A stretch of 64,000 bases of DNA from Candidatus Kuenenia hertensis (GCA_021646465.1 SOET01000021.1:1-64000), one strand, 5' to 3'. Numbered from the stretch's first letter, positions 36,359-45,915 are shown. Notes: generated by a model from the sequence alone, not told the origin. Numbers and translations: made by a program.

Positions 36359-36754
36359 TTATCGTTTCGTCCACTGGAAACTCTTCCTTGCACCTTTCCT
36401 GCCATATTTTTTACGTTCTTTCATCCTGCTATCGCGCGTCAAAAGACCATTTTCACGCAAGCTATCCGTAAAGGTAGAATCCAATTTGATCATTGCACGT
36501 GCTATGCCCATGCACACCGCCCCTGCCTGGCCATTTATTCCCCCACCTTTTACGTTTACCAGCACATCATATCCACCCAATGTTTTCGTAACATTAAGCG
36601 GATTCTGAACTAAACCTTTCAGACGAGCGACAGGAAAGTATTCATCGATATCACGTTTGTTCACAATTACCCTGCCTGTACCTTTTTTTATTCTCACACT
36701 TGCAACGGAAGTTTTGCGCCTTCCCGTTCCCCAAATATACTGTTCAGTAACCAT
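36359..36754 (-). CDS. rpsI: 30S ribosomal protein S9
   Basis: S9 binds the head of the 30S subunit, and its C-terminal tail reaches the P-site tRNA. The 131-residue sequence has the N-terminal [39 protein letters not shown] and the basic tail [20 protein letters not shown] ending in KR. It follows rplM by 9 bp, the usual L13-S9 pair. Confidence 0.97.
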   Translation of the reverse strand: MVTEQYIWGTGRRKTSVASVRIKKGTGRVIVNKRDIDEYFPVARLKGLVQNPLNVTKTLGGYDVLVNVKGGGINGQAGAVCMGIARAMIKLDSTFTDSLRENGLLTRDSRMKERKKYGRKGARKSFQWTKR

Positions 36755-36763
36755 TTTTCTCCT

Positions 36764-37198
36764 TTAATTCCTGATTGTTAACTCTTTCGGTTGTTGAGCC
36801 TGATGCGGATGATTTGCATCTTTATATATTTTTACTTTCTTTAGCATTGATTTTCCTAATCTTGTTTTTGGAAGCATAAGCCTTATAGATCGATTCAGTA
36901 TTTTTTCAGGTGATGTTTTAAGCGTATTTCCGACCATTCGCTTCCTTAACCCTCCCTGATATCCCGTTACATAATAATGAATCTTTTCCTGCATTTTCTT
37001 TCCGGTGAGTTTCACCTTACTTGCATTTGTAATAATAACAAAGTCTCCTACATCAACATGTGGTGTATATTCAGGTTTATGTTTACCCTGCAACACACGA
37101 GATACCGTTGTCAAGATTCTGCCGAGAACCTTGTCCTCAGCATCGACAATGTACCAATCTCGCTTCAGTCCTTCATTTTTTGCCATATACGTTTTCAT
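36764..37198 (-). CDS. rplM: 50S ribosomal protein L13
   Basis: L13 is an early-assembling 50S protein. The sequence has WYIVDAEDKVLGRILTTVSRVLQGK, DFVIITNASKVKLTGKK, the YYVTGYQGGLR segment and MLPKTRLGKSMLKKVKIY. Its length of 144 residues is normal. It precedes rpsI in a two-gene operon. An intrinsic-terminator-like hairpin lies in its short leader and could control both genes. Confidence 0.97.
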   Translation of the reverse strand: MKTYMAKNEGLKRDWYIVDAEDKVLGRILTTVSRVLQGKHKPEYTPHVDVGDFVIITNASKVKLTGKKMQEKIHYYVTGYQGGLRKRMVGNTLKTSPEKILNRSIRLMLPKTRLGKSMLKKVKIYKDANHPHQAQQPKELTIRN

Positions 37199-37228
37199 TT
37201 CTCTGTATCCTTGAATATTTCAAAAATA

Positions 37229-37254
37229 AAAAAACGCCTTAAGAATATAAGGCG
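37229..37254 (-). terminator. Terminator-like hairpin in the rplM-rpsI leader
   Basis: On the minus strand CGCCTTA and TAAGGCG close a six-base loop (arms 37248-37254 and 37235-37241), followed by seven U residues and more U-rich sequence. It lies only about 30 bp upstream of the rplM start. The nearest upstream minus-strand gene ends ~680 bp away, beyond a + strand gene, so a leader attenuator is more likely than a 3' terminator. Confidence 0.6.
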
Positions 37255-37432
37255 CTTCTTTACAAAATTAAATATAAATTATTATCAAATTATACTTTAA
37301 ATGTCAATTGTAATTTAATTGCAACCTTTGTTTTTAATTTTTAATTGACCTACACATAGATAGCATTTAACATAAATAACAACGCGTTTTGATTATAATA
37401 ACAATTGCCAATTTTTCAATAGGATTTTTATA

Positions 37433-37906
37433 ATGCCAAATGATATTTTGATTGATTTACATACTCTGGATTTAAACAACCCAATAGTAGATATAGAGGG
37501 AATACGCACTGTAATACCACATCGATATGAAATGGAACAACTTAGTGGTATTTTACAATTTGATCCCGAAAACCATCTAATCGTGGGTTACAAAACTATT
37601 TCAATGAATGAATTTTGGGTAAGAGGACATATACCAAACCGTCCACTAATGCCGGGGGTGATGATGCTTGAAGCAGCCGCTCAATTGTGCACCTATTATT
37701 ACAAAAAAACAACGCAAGATGATCGTTTTCTCGGCTTTGGAGGGGTAAATAATGTAAAATTTCGCGGAAAAGTCGTGCCTGGAGATAACCTTATACTCAT
37801 TGCAAAGAATAAAGAATTACGACCCCGAAGGGCAATTTTTGACACGCAGGGAGTTGTTGATGGGAAACTGGTGTTTGAAGGAGTCGTAATCGGAATGGTC
37901 GTATAG
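37433..37906 (+). CDS. FabA/FabZ-like hot-dog 3-hydroxyacyl-ACP dehydratase
   Basis: The protein is a single hot-dog domain of 157 residues. It has the catalytic histidine in GHIPNRPLMPGVMMLE and the glutamate of the same helix (LEAAAQ). IPHRY near residue 31 matches the IPHRYP motif of FabZ. It probably dehydrates 3-hydroxyacyl-ACP in fatty acid synthesis. It is one of two FabZ-like genes within 9 kb; the other is in the candidate ladderane operon. AGGA precedes the ATG. This copy stands alone on the + strand, and a specialised role is possible. Confidence 0.88.
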   Translation: MPNDILIDLHTLDLNNPIVDIEGIRTVIPHRYEMEQLSGILQFDPENHLIVGYKTISMNEFWVRGHIPNRPLMPGVMMLEAAAQLCTYYYKKTTQDDRFLGFGGVNNVKFRGKVVPGDNLILIAKNKELRPRRAIFDTQGVVDGKLVFEGVVIGMVV

Positions 37907-37933
37907 TTCAAAAAATGTTGTTATAAAATTTTC

Positions 37934-38644
37934 TCATTTATATTCCAGTTCACTTAATAATTCCAAAATATCCGATATATTTCTTACCGCATAGTCTGGT
38001 TTGAATTGTACACTCTGCTTTTGCTGAAATAATTTATAATGCCTGCCATGCTCGTACATAACCGTGATCATACCTAATGCTTTTCCAGCAAGAATTTCAT
38101 CTTCTATTTTATCCCCCACACACATAACTTCTTCGGATTTCAGATTATAATATTGCAGAATCTCCAGAAAGTGATCTTTCTTATTCTTTACACCATTTCT
38201 TTCCGCAATTAATATCTTATCAAAATAATTATTTCCCAAACCAAGTACATCAATTTTGTTCTTCTGAACCAGCCTTTCTCCAAAAGTAACAAGGAATAAT
38301 TTATATCCTTGTTTTTTAAGTTGAACAAGTGTCTCTATCACACTTGGAAATAAAGCAATCCCGGATAGGTCAATGCATATAAATTCTTCTAACAGCCTTT
38401 TGCCATAGGAAGGATGTAAATCAAACATTGCAACAATATAATCATAAACATTGCATTTCGTCCCGTATTTCTCCTCTAATTTATTCTGTAGCTGGAACGC
38501 CTCTTCTTCACTACAACTTATTAATTTAGCAATTGTTTTCGCAACTTTACGCCTTCCCCGAACAACCAACGTACCGCTACAATCAAACAGAGTATCGTCG
38601 AGATCAAAAATAATTGCCTTAATTCTTACCATATCATTTGCCAT
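37934..38644 (-). CDS. HAD family hydrolase
   Basis: A haloacid-dehalogenase fold phosphatase. The nucleophile motif FDLDDTLFD is near the N-terminus, the second motif is FLVTFGER, and the metal-binding VGDKIEDEILAGKALGM lies near the C-terminus. The cap is of the helical (C1) type. I chose ATG 38644; a nearby ATG at 38632 is equally plausible, and the frame open to 38728 would overlap lpdA. No strong ribosome binding site is seen. Substrate unknown; it lies downstream of lpdA on the same strand. Confidence 0.85.
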   Translation of the reverse strand: MANDMVRIKAIIFDLDDTLFDCSGTLVVRGRRKVAKTIAKLISCSEEEAFQLQNKLEEKYGTKCNVYDYIVAMFDLHPSYGKRLLEEFICIDLSGIALFPSVIETLVQLKKQGYKLFLVTFGERLVQKNKIDVLGLGNNYFDKILIAERNGVKNKKDHFLEILQYYNLKSEEVMCVGDKIEDEILAGKALGMITVMYEHGRHYKLFQQKQSVQFKPDYAVRNISDILELLSELEYK

Positions 38645-38714
38645 ATTTATGTATATACATAGTACTACATAAACAGCATAACTTTTACGATTCTCACCTG
38701 CCATGCAGGAATGT

Positions 38715-40139
38715 TTAAGAGAAACCATGAATGGGTTTATCAGTTAATGAATGGGCGGCCTCAAAAATAGTCTCAGATAGCGTGGGATGCGGGAATATGG
38801 AATTTGATATTTCCTGAACTGTACCCTCTAAAATAGTATTTAGCGAAACACCCCACATCCACTCCCCAACATGCGGACCTATTGCATGTACACCAAGAAT
38901 TTCGCCATATTTTTCCTCTATAACAATTTTCACAAAACAGTCTGTTGCCTCTCCTTCAATTATTGCCATACTATTAGCAGTAAAGGGAAATTTTCCAACT
39001 TTCACCTTATATCCCATATCTTCCGCTTCTTTTTGTGTAAGGCCAATACTCGCTACTTGTGGAAAACTGTAAACTACTCTTGGAATGTTTTTGCGATTTG
39101 TGACACAACTACTCTTCTTGCCTGCGAGATGTAATGCCGACAAATGACCTTCATGCATTGCTTTGTGCGCGAGAAGCGGAGGCCCGGTAATATCGCCGAT
39201 TGCATAAATTCCGCTTTGGCTTGTTTCCATCACTTCATTCGTCTTTAAATATCTTCCATCAAAATTTAACGTTAGTTTTTCTATACCGAGATTGTCAAGC
39301 ACCGGCTTCCTTCCAACCGCCAGCAATAATAAATCAGCATGTAACAATTCATTGCTGCCGGAAACACCTTTAACGTTTTTAATCCCGAGTTTAATACCAT
39401 TTTCTATTTCTACTTTTTCCAAAGAAGTGTGGGTCAAAATATCTACCCCTCTGCGCATAAGAAGATTTTTCACGGCGCCACTAATCTCTTTATCCTCGGA
39501 AGGTAAGATATCCCCAAGAAGCTCTAAAACCGTAACCTTGGCCCCCAATGCGTTAAAGAGGCAGGCAAATTCAATTCCAACCGCACCACCACCAGCAATA
39601 ATCATTGATTTTGGGACTTCTTCCCGCAACAGAATATCATCGCTGGTCAGTATATATTTCTTATCGTAAGGAATGTTTTTGTGAATGAGAGGAACAGAAC
39701 CGGTGGCAAGTATAATATTTCTTGCCTTTAACCGGTTTATTTCTGTATTATCCTTGACGAGTGAAACTTCTTGTGGAGATACAATGTGCCCTTCGGCACC
39801 GAAAACTTCAACGCCGTTTTTTTTTAAAAGGAATTGAACACCTTGAAATAATCGTTTAACAACGTATTCTTTGCGACGATGGATTTGTGGATAATCAACA
39901 TTCAAACCATTGGCAGTAATTCCAAATTCACTTGCATTGACAAACTTCCTGTAAAGTTCCGCAGAATATAATAATGTCTTTGTCGGAATACAACCCTGAT
40001 GCAAGCATGTACCGCCAACCTTCTCTTTTTCTATTAAAGCAGTTTTTAAGCCGCATTGAGCGGCTTTTATTGCAGCAACATAACCCCCCGGCCCACCTCC
40101 AATGATGACAAGATCAAAGGTAGAGTTGCTAGCAGGCAA
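38715..40139 (-). CDS. lpdA: Dihydrolipoyl dehydrogenase
   Basis: This FAD enzyme (E3) re-oxidises dihydrolipoamide for 2-oxoacid dehydrogenases or the glycine cleavage system. It has the FAD-binding IIGGGPGGYVAAIKAAQ, the redox disulfide GGTCLHQGCIPTK, the NAD motif IIAGGGAVGIEFA and the C-terminal active-site His-Glu in HPTLSETIFEAAH. Its 474 residues are typical. The start is TTG 40139, preceded by GGAGGAGGAA inside the end of a 43-residue ORF whose stop codon abuts this start. Translational coupling is likely. No other E1/E2 gene is in the window. Confidence 0.94.
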   Translation of the reverse strand: MPASNSTFDLVIIGGGPGGYVAAIKAAQCGLKTALIEKEKVGGTCLHQGCIPTKTLLYSAELYRKFVNASEFGITANGLNVDYPQIHRRKEYVVKRLFQGVQFLLKKNGVEVFGAEGHIVSPQEVSLVKDNTEINRLKARNIILATGSVPLIHKNIPYDKKYILTSDDILLREEVPKSMIIAGGGAVGIEFACLFNALGAKVTVLELLGDILPSEDKEISGAVKNLLMRRGVDILTHTSLEKVEIENGIKLGIKNVKGVSGSNELLHADLLLLAVGRKPVLDNLGIEKLTLNFDGRYLKTNEVMETSQSGIYAIGDITGPPLLAHKAMHEGHLSALHLAGKKSSCVTNRKNIPRVVYSFPQVASIGLTQKEAEDMGYKVKVGKFPFTANSMAIIEGEATDCFVKIVIEEKYGEILGVHAIGPHVGEWMWGVSLNTILEGTVQEISNSIFPHPTLSETIFEAAHSLTDKPIHGFS

Positions 40140-40271
40140 TTATTCCTCCTCCTTTTTCCATGCAAATAAAATAACAAAGATAAGGGCTATAGTTACCACC
40201 AGAATAAATTTCGGACTTACATCCGGTATAACCGATTTTTCCATGGATAAAGACAACAATTTGCCAATCAT
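40140..40271 (-). CDS. Small single-pass membrane protein coupled to lpdA
   Basis: A 43-residue ORF starts at ATG 40271 behind a strong site (AAGGAG, eight bases upstream). It has a polar N-terminus, one hydrophobic helix (FILVVTIALIFVILFAW) and a charged tail KKEEE. Its stop TAA directly abuts the TTG start of lpdA, and its last codons form the lpdA ribosome binding site. Function unknown. The coupling suggests that it is a real gene rather than chance. Confidence 0.7.
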   Translation of the reverse strand: MIGKLLSLSMEKSVIPDVSPKFILVVTIALIFVILFAWKKEEE

Positions 40272-40351
40272 ATCTTATCTCCTTTCTTGCACTCTCATTT
40301 TTTAATATCTAAAAATAACTTATGAAAAACCAAAAACATTTCCTAAATGTG

Positions 40352-40387
40352 AAGGCACACCAAATTCTGTTTTATTTGATGTGCCTT
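40352..40387 (-). terminator. Possible terminator hairpin after the radical SAM gene
   Basis: AAGGCACA (40352-40359) pairs with TGTGCCTT (40380-40387) and the stem extends by a further four pairs inside. It lies 34 bp past the stop of the last gene of the candidate ladderane operon on the minus strand. A U-rich stretch follows only after ~15 bases, so termination there is uncertain. Confidence 0.4.
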
Positions 40388-40420
40388 TGTTACAATCTAA
40401 CGTCAAACAAAAACCTGTTG

Positions 40421-41878
40421 TTATGTTGCAGCACTTTCTACCAGTGGTTTCGAAACAGTCACAGAACTTGATTTATAACAATCCTTATAATAATCACCTG
40501 AATCATATAATAATCTCAGATTTTCCAATACTTGATCGAATACCTGTTGCCAATCGGAACCAACCCGAAAAGCAAACATCGAATTTCTTGGATTTTTGGT
40601 AGTTTTGATAGAATTTCTAAAACGTTTTCTTAAATTATCACCGGCATAAATATGGTCATAAACATATTGCATACCTTCGATGAAGTCCTCCAGTGTCATG
40701 TCTACCAGACGGTGAACGACATGGGCAGTATCATAATATTCCCAATCATCAGGATAGTTCTTTCTGAATATCCTCTTTTCCGAATCCAACCTTTGATATA
40801 ACTGCGTCTTTGGGAAAGGACAGTTTATTCCGAAAGTCAGAATGTCAATATTATTTTCCAATATAAAATCTGTCATCCTCTTAAATGAATCTTTGCCGTC
40901 TCCATCAGCCCCGAAAACTACCGATCCCCATACTACCAACCCAGCATCATGTATTTTTTGAATACAATCATAATAGCTATCCGTGCCCAGTTTTAAATTT
41001 ACCTTTTTATTCATCTTTTCCAAAACGGTTTCATTGGTAGATTCGATACCCATAAGCATACCAAAACAACCGCTTTTCGCCATATACTCTAATGTTTCTT
41101 TATCCTGTGAAATATTTAACGCCGTAAATCCCAGCCAGTCTTTTTGAAGGTTGCGATCAACCATGCCTTTAAAAAGATCTCTGGCTCTTTCATTCGACCG
41201 CTTTCCATGTCCATAAAAATTATCCTCTGCCAGCATGAGACCCTTATAATCGGTCGCTGCCAATTCTTCCAATACGTCTTCATATGGTCTTTCTCTGAAT
41301 TTTCTTCCCTGAAATGTAGGAACACTGCAAAAATCACAATAGTTCGGGCACCCCTTCGTAGTAACGATGGAAGAAAACTTATAATCATATTTTTTCCTCA
41401 TAAATTCTCTGTCAGGGAAAACCCTTTTCATCAAATTTAGCGGTGGCAACCCTCCCTCATAAATCTTTTTTAATTTTCCTGCTTCAAAGTCTTTTATCAC
41501 CTGAGGCCATACCTCTTCTGCTTCACCAATAAAAACAGCATCTACGTATTTTGAAGCTTCCTCAGGCATTACAGAAGCGTGTATTCCTCCCATAATTACA
41601 GGCATCCCCTTCTTTTTACACGCAGTGGCAATTTTGTATGCTCTGGGAGATTGGTAGGTTACTGCCGTAATACACACAAGATCAACTGGTTCAAAAGTAA
41701 GTTCACCGCTATCATCAATTGCCAAATCGATATTTTCATCAATAACATCAAATTCCCAATCACCCGGAGTGAGAGCCTTAATATAAGCAAGATTCAATGG
41801 CATCTGAACAATTACCGTAACACTCTCTTCTCCATGCCTCCCCGGCTTATGCGGATTAATGAGCATCATTTTTTTCAT
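40421..41878 (-). CDS. B12-binding-domain radical SAM protein (candidate ladderane enzyme)
   Basis: The N-terminal ~150 residues form a B12-binding-like Rossmann domain (VCITAVTYQSPRAYKIATAC; VIMGGIHASVMPEEA). The radical SAM core follows, with the [4Fe-4S] motif at Cys177, Cys181 and Cys184 in TKGCPNYCDFC. Relatives act in hopanoid, bacteriochlorophyll and other lipid pathways, making unusual C-C or C-H changes. As the last gene of the ACP-FabZ-KS-KS-desaturase operon it is a natural candidate for ring-forming or rearranging chemistry of ladderane fatty acids. That assignment is a proposal from published genome analyses plus context. GGAGGT lies six bases before the ATG. Confidence 0.85.
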   Translation of the reverse strand: MKKMMLINPHKPGRHGEESVTVIVQMPLNLAYIKALTPGDWEFDVIDENIDLAIDDSGELTFEPVDLVCITAVTYQSPRAYKIATACKKKGMPVIMGGIHASVMPEEASKYVDAVFIGEAEEVWPQVIKDFEAGKLKKIYEGGLPPLNLMKRVFPDREFMRKKYDYKFSSIVTTKGCPNYCDFCSVPTFQGRKFRERPYEDVLEELAATDYKGLMLAEDNFYGHGKRSNERARDLFKGMVDRNLQKDWLGFTALNISQDKETLEYMAKSGCFGMLMGIESTNETVLEKMNKKVNLKLGTDSYYDCIQKIHDAGLVVWGSVVFGADGDGKDSFKRMTDFILENNIDILTFGINCPFPKTQLYQRLDSEKRIFRKNYPDDWEYYDTAHVVHRLVDMTLEDFIEGMQYVYDHIYAGDNLRKRFRNSIKTTKNPRNSMFAFRVGSDWQQVFDQVLENLRLLYDSGDYYKDCYKSSSVTVSKPLVESAAT

Positions 41879-41882
41879 ATTT

Positions 41883-43343
41883 TTACCTCCAATTCTCCAA
41901 AATTAAATTAGCAACACCCCATCCTGAAGAAACAACAGCACATATTCCAGGGCCAGGTCTTGTCCAATGACCTGTTAAATAAAGACCACCTATTGGCGTT
42001 GTTGGTGAAAGCCTTTGATCCCATATTTGATCAACACTCACTGCCCAGCCATAAGCAGCTCCATTTGTGTTTAATGTATAACGCTCCAGGGTTTTTGGAG
42101 TAGCTGCTTCAATTACTTCTGTATATTTCTTAATGTCCGGTAAATAATTTTCCAACTTCTCCAAAGTACTTTCAATCATATTATCTTTAAGCAGTTTCCA
42201 ATCAATCACGTTTTTATAAAATTCATCTTTCTTATACACTACTAAAGATATTATTTGCTTGTTTTGCGGTGCAAGAGTCGGGCATATTTTGGTTGGAACA
42301 GATATATACATCCATTCACTCTCAATAGTATCGAAACCCGAACCAGATAAATAAAAACCTCTCTTTAAATTATTTAAATCTATACCTCCACCAACCCCTA
42401 AATACAAAAGAAAAAAAGAACAACTCTCTTTCATTCCTTCAATCTTTTTAAGATACACCGCTTCTACATCATTATTATCCTCCAGCAAATCGTAAAATGT
42501 CTGCCTTGCATCAACATTCGACACCACCACTCGTGAAGATATCTCCTTGCCATCATTTAACTTAACACCAGCAACCGATATCCTGTTCTTTAAAATTTTT
42601 TTGACTTTGGATGATAACATAACGTGACCGCCAAAATCAATAAATTTCCTAAAAATTGCATTTGCAAACTCTTGCGTTCCTCCTTTTGGGAAAAAGGCGC
42701 CATCTTTAAGATAATTAATCATCATTTGGGACATAGCAAGCGCAGATGCTTTCGATGGCGCCAAACCTATATAACCCCATTGCCCCGAAAGAACCATCTT
42801 CAACTCGTTATCTTCAAAAAAGTGATTAAGCATCATCCCATATGTCATGTCTTTATACTTCTCTATAATCTGACTTTTTTCATTATTAAATGTAGCACGA
42901 TAAAGCTTTGTAAAATCCTGAAAAAAAAACTTAATGTTGTCCTTTTCATTCGGATACCTCGCTTGCAAACGTAAAAGGTATTCATCCAGATCGGCAGGAA
43001 TTTCAATATTGAATGAAGGAAAAATCAAATTATCCATGGGATCTAAATGATAAAAATCCATTTCTATCCCAAGCGTTTTGAAACAACGTCCAACAACACT
43101 CCATTTACCACAACCACCGATGTGATGAACGGCAGCATCAAAATGAAATCCTTTTCTTTTAAATGAAGTACAATATCCGCCAGGGATAAAATGCTGTTCA
43201 ATGAGAAGTACCTTTTTCCCATTTTTAGCCAGAAATGAGGCGCAAATAAGACCTGCAATGCCCGCACCAATTACAATTACATCATAATAAGGATGCAATT
43301 TATCAATTTTTGTGGATTGTACAAAAGAATTGACCGATGGCAT
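41883..43343 (-). CDS. Phytoene desaturase/carotenoid isomerase-like FAD oxidoreductase
   Basis: The 486-residue protein belongs to the CrtI/CrtISO/retinol saturase family. Its N-terminal FAD motif VIVIGAGIAGLICASFLAKN is followed by PGGYCTSFKRKGFHFDAAVH and KGGTQEFANAI. The C-terminal FAD-contact motif is GLYLTGHWTRPGPGI. Family members desaturate or isomerise polyenes. Here it stands between a ketosynthase-like gene (6-bp gap) and a radical SAM gene (4-bp gap). Action on a polyunsaturated acyl-ACP or ladderane precursor is plausible. No carotenoid genes are adjacent. Confidence 0.88.
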   Translation of the reverse strand: MPSVNSFVQSTKIDKLHPYYDVIVIGAGIAGLICASFLAKNGKKVLLIEQHFIPGGYCTSFKRKGFHFDAAVHHIGGCGKWSVVGRCFKTLGIEMDFYHLDPMDNLIFPSFNIEIPADLDEYLLRLQARYPNEKDNIKFFFQDFTKLYRATFNNEKSQIIEKYKDMTYGMMLNHFFEDNELKMVLSGQWGYIGLAPSKASALAMSQMMINYLKDGAFFPKGGTQEFANAIFRKFIDFGGHVMLSSKVKKILKNRISVAGVKLNDGKEISSRVVVSNVDARQTFYDLLEDNNDVEAVYLKKIEGMKESCSFFLLYLGVGGGIDLNNLKRGFYLSGSGFDTIESEWMYISVPTKICPTLAPQNKQIISLVVYKKDEFYKNVIDWKLLKDNMIESTLEKLENYLPDIKKYTEVIEAATPKTLERYTLNTNGAAYGWAVSVDQIWDQRLSPTTPIGGLYLTGHWTRPGPGICAVVSSGWGVANLILENWR

Positions 43344-43349
43344 GAAACG

Positions 43350-44588
43350 CTATTTAAATTTTGATACAATTAATGAAGAATTATTTCCCAGACGTGAAAA
43401 TGAATTTATAAGGACATTTTTAACAGGAACAGTTGCCGCCTTTTCAATAACCAGACCAAGGTCACATTCCGGATCCGGCTCCTTATAATTTATTATTGGA
43501 GGAATGGTATGTGTTTTAATTGACATTATGGCTGCCAATGTCTGCAACGCTCCCGATGCGTCAAGACATTCGCCTGTCATTGATTTAATAGCTGTTACTG
43601 GAATAAGTTTCGCTCTCATGCCAAAGACTTCTTTTAAAGCCTTTGCCTCTATGGCATCACCATAAACTCCGGAATATGCATTCGCAGAAATATAAGAAAT
43701 ATCATGAAGTGTCAATTTTGCATCTTCCAGGGCACTTCGAATTGCCCTTATGTTGCCGTCAGTTTGATATTCTTTGCTGATAGCCATCTTTGGATCAAAA
43801 GAGGTTCCGTAACCCTTAATTTCTGCGTAAATATTGGCATTTCTCTTCAATGCATCCTCTAATGTTTCAAGAACAAGCAAGGCAGAGGCCTCCCCAAGGA
43901 CCATACCATTACGCCTTTTGTCAAAAGGCGCACTAATTTCCAAGGTACCGCTTTTGCTTCCCGCCAATATTTTTGAATTATGCGCTCCCCAAAAAATATC
44001 ATGGCCTAATCCATAAACTCCTCCTGCAATTACAGCCTTTACCCTTTTCATTTTCAGAAAATCTGATGCATAGATAATGGCGTCAATACTACTTGTTACA
44101 CCGTTTGAAATCGTTGTATTCAAACCCGTTGCCTTGCAGAAAATCGATGCGCGGCTAGCAGGAGCGTTTATCACTGTATTTGGAAAATCCATAGGATTTA
44201 CATAGCTCGGACCTTCTCGTAATGATTGGAAATCAAAAGAACTTATACTGTCTATACTGCCATAGGTAGAACCAACAACAATGCCTAACTCATCTTCATT
44301 ATAAGTATCACTCTCGATATTTGCATCTTTAATTGCAAGACATGAAGCCGAAGATACAAGGAGAGATGTTCGGTCAATATGGCGTATACCCTTTTTCCCC
44401 AAATAAATTTTAGGGTCGAAATCTGTAATTTCTCCAGCCTGTTTACTGTTAAAACTACTAACATCAAAAAGTGTTATCGGTTTAATACCTGATACACCGT
44501 TTATCAAATTTTGCCAAAAGACATCTTTCGTTTCTCCGAGAGATGAAATAACAGATATTCCTGTAACGACAATCCTCGTTTCATCCAT
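43350..44588 (-). CDS. Ketosynthase-like protein lacking the catalytic triad (KS-beta/chain-length-factor-like)
   Basis: The 412-residue protein has the thiolase fold of beta-ketoacyl-ACP synthase II and matches its neighbour along the whole length. All three catalytic residues are changed. Cys becomes Val164 (TISNGVTSS against IPTACAAGN), the first His becomes Asn (YISANAYSG against YISAHGTGT), and the second His becomes Glu (SMTGECLDA against SMIGHTMGA). The IKSM lysine region is kept. In type II polyketide synthases such a partner (KS-beta, CLF) pairs with an active KS-alpha and sets chain length. A heterodimer with the upstream gene is the simplest inference. AGAGGT precedes the ATG. Confidence 0.88.
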   Translation of the reverse strand: MDETRIVVTGISVISSLGETKDVFWQNLINGVSGIKPITLFDVSSFNSKQAGEITDFDPKIYLGKKGIRHIDRTSLLVSSASCLAIKDANIESDTYNEDELGIVVGSTYGSIDSISSFDFQSLREGPSYVNPMDFPNTVINAPASRASIFCKATGLNTTISNGVTSSIDAIIYASDFLKMKRVKAVIAGGVYGLGHDIFWGAHNSKILAGSKSGTLEISAPFDKRRNGMVLGEASALLVLETLEDALKRNANIYAEIKGYGTSFDPKMAISKEYQTDGNIRAIRSALEDAKLTLHDISYISANAYSGVYGDAIEAKALKEVFGMRAKLIPVTAIKSMTGECLDASGALQTLAAIMSIKTHTIPPIINYKEPDPECDLGLVIEKAATVPVKNVLINSFSRLGNNSSLIVSKFK

Positions 44589-44683
44589 TTATAAACCTCT
44601 TATCTTATACGTTTCAACCGTGTGGGAAATCGTTATAAATATAATTAATTCAATCTTGCAAAAAAACATTCATTAAAATTTTT

Positions 44684-45904
44684 TTATCCGGTGAATTTTT
44701 TTATGACCAGACAGCTGTTATTACCCCCAAAGGCATGTGCATTATTCAATGCAATGTTTACGACTTGTTTTCTCATAACATTGGGCACATAATCCAAATC
44801 ACACTCAGGATCAGGTGTAACATAGTTTATTGTAGGAGGAATGATGTCATTTTGTACCGTTAAGGCGCAAGCGATTGATTCTATAACGCTGGCAGCCCCC
44901 ATTGTATGCCCTATCATCGATTTTATTGAACTAATCGCCAGATGCCTGGGTTTGTCTCCAAAGACTTTCTTTATTGAAATAGTTTCCGCTTTGTCGTTAG
45001 CGGGTGTCCCGGTACCATGTGCACTTATGTACTGAACATCTTCAGGGCCGAGGTTGGCGCTCTTTAATGCTTTCACCATCGCAGAAACTACCCCTTCGCC
45101 ATCGGGATGTGGTATAGTGATATGGTAAGCATCGCAACTTAAACCATACCCAATAATTTCAGCATATATATTTGCATTTCTTTTTTCGGCACATTCCAGC
45201 GATTCTAAAACAAGTATTCCCGCACCTTCACCAACCATCATACCTTTTCTATTTTTATCAAACGGTTGGCATATTTCAGGAGCTATAGCACCCAAACGGG
45301 CAAAACCGGTAAAAGCCACTTTCGAAAAAGGGTCAGAACCTCCGGCAACCATCACATCTGTCCTTCCAAATCTAATTAAATCATAAGCATAACCAACTGC
45401 ATAATTTCCAGCTGCACACGCAGTTGGTATTATTGTATTGGGGCCTTTTAATCCAAACTCAATCGCTATGTTAGCAGGAATATTATTGCACGGGTGCATC
45501 AAAAACAAATCGGGGGCTACTTTGTCCTCACCATCTCTATGCCTGATATGATTGACTTTCTCTAAAATTTGTATTTCACCGGCAGTAGTTCCTACAGATA
45601 CCCCCATTCTTTCCAAATCGACTTCAGACAAATCAATTTCCGCATCATCTAATGCAAGTTTCGTAGCTGCTATGGCAAACTGAGAACCTTTACCAATCTC
45701 TTTTAAAACACCATTTCTAATGTAATCTGAATAATTGAAATTTTTGACCTCACATCCTCTGTGCACCCTGAATCCGGAAGTATCTATACATGATACTTCA
45801 TCTACACCCGATTTGCCAGATGTAAGAGCTTCCCAAAAAACATCTTTCCCCGAACCAATGGGGGTTATCATTCCAACACCAGTTATAACAACACGTTTAT
45901 TCAT
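44684..45904 (-). CDS. Beta-ketoacyl-ACP synthase II (FabF-like), intact
   Basis: The protein condenses acyl-ACP with malonyl-ACP. The active-site cysteine is Cys163 in IPTACAAGN, and the two histidines lie in [10 protein letters not shown] and SMIGHTMGA. Its 406 residues are normal. It follows the FabZ-like gene by 11 bp and precedes the triad-less paralogue by 95 bp. That arrangement is like KS-alpha/KS-beta in type II polyketide and aryl-polyene clusters. In the ladderane context it would elongate the chain. Confidence 0.92.
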   Translation of the reverse strand: MNKRVVITGVGMITPIGSGKDVFWEALTSGKSGVDEVSCIDTSGFRVHRGCEVKNFNYSDYIRNGVLKEIGKGSQFAIAATKLALDDAEIDLSEVDLERMGVSVGTTAGEIQILEKVNHIRHRDGEDKVAPDLFLMHPCNNIPANIAIEFGLKGPNTIIPTACAAGNYAVGYAYDLIRFGRTDVMVAGGSDPFSKVAFTGFARLGAIAPEICQPFDKNRKGMMVGEGAGILVLESLECAEKRNANIYAEIIGYGLSCDAYHITIPHPDGEGVVSAMVKALKSANLGPEDVQYISAHGTGTPANDKAETISIKKVFGDKPRHLAISSIKSMIGHTMGAASVIESIACALTVQNDIIPPTINYVTPDPECDLDYVPNVMRKQVVNIALNNAHAFGGNNSCLVIKKFTG

Positions 45905-45915
45905 AATATTTTTAA

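Noticed and set aside
36305-36613. Two + strand open frames over rpsI
   Set aside because: They are antisense to a certain ribosomal protein gene.
37280-37310. TTGACA and TATAAT upstream of rplM on the minus strand as a promoter
   Set aside because: The two hexamers are only 7 bp apart, so they cannot form one sigma70 promoter; either could belong to a different, weaker one.
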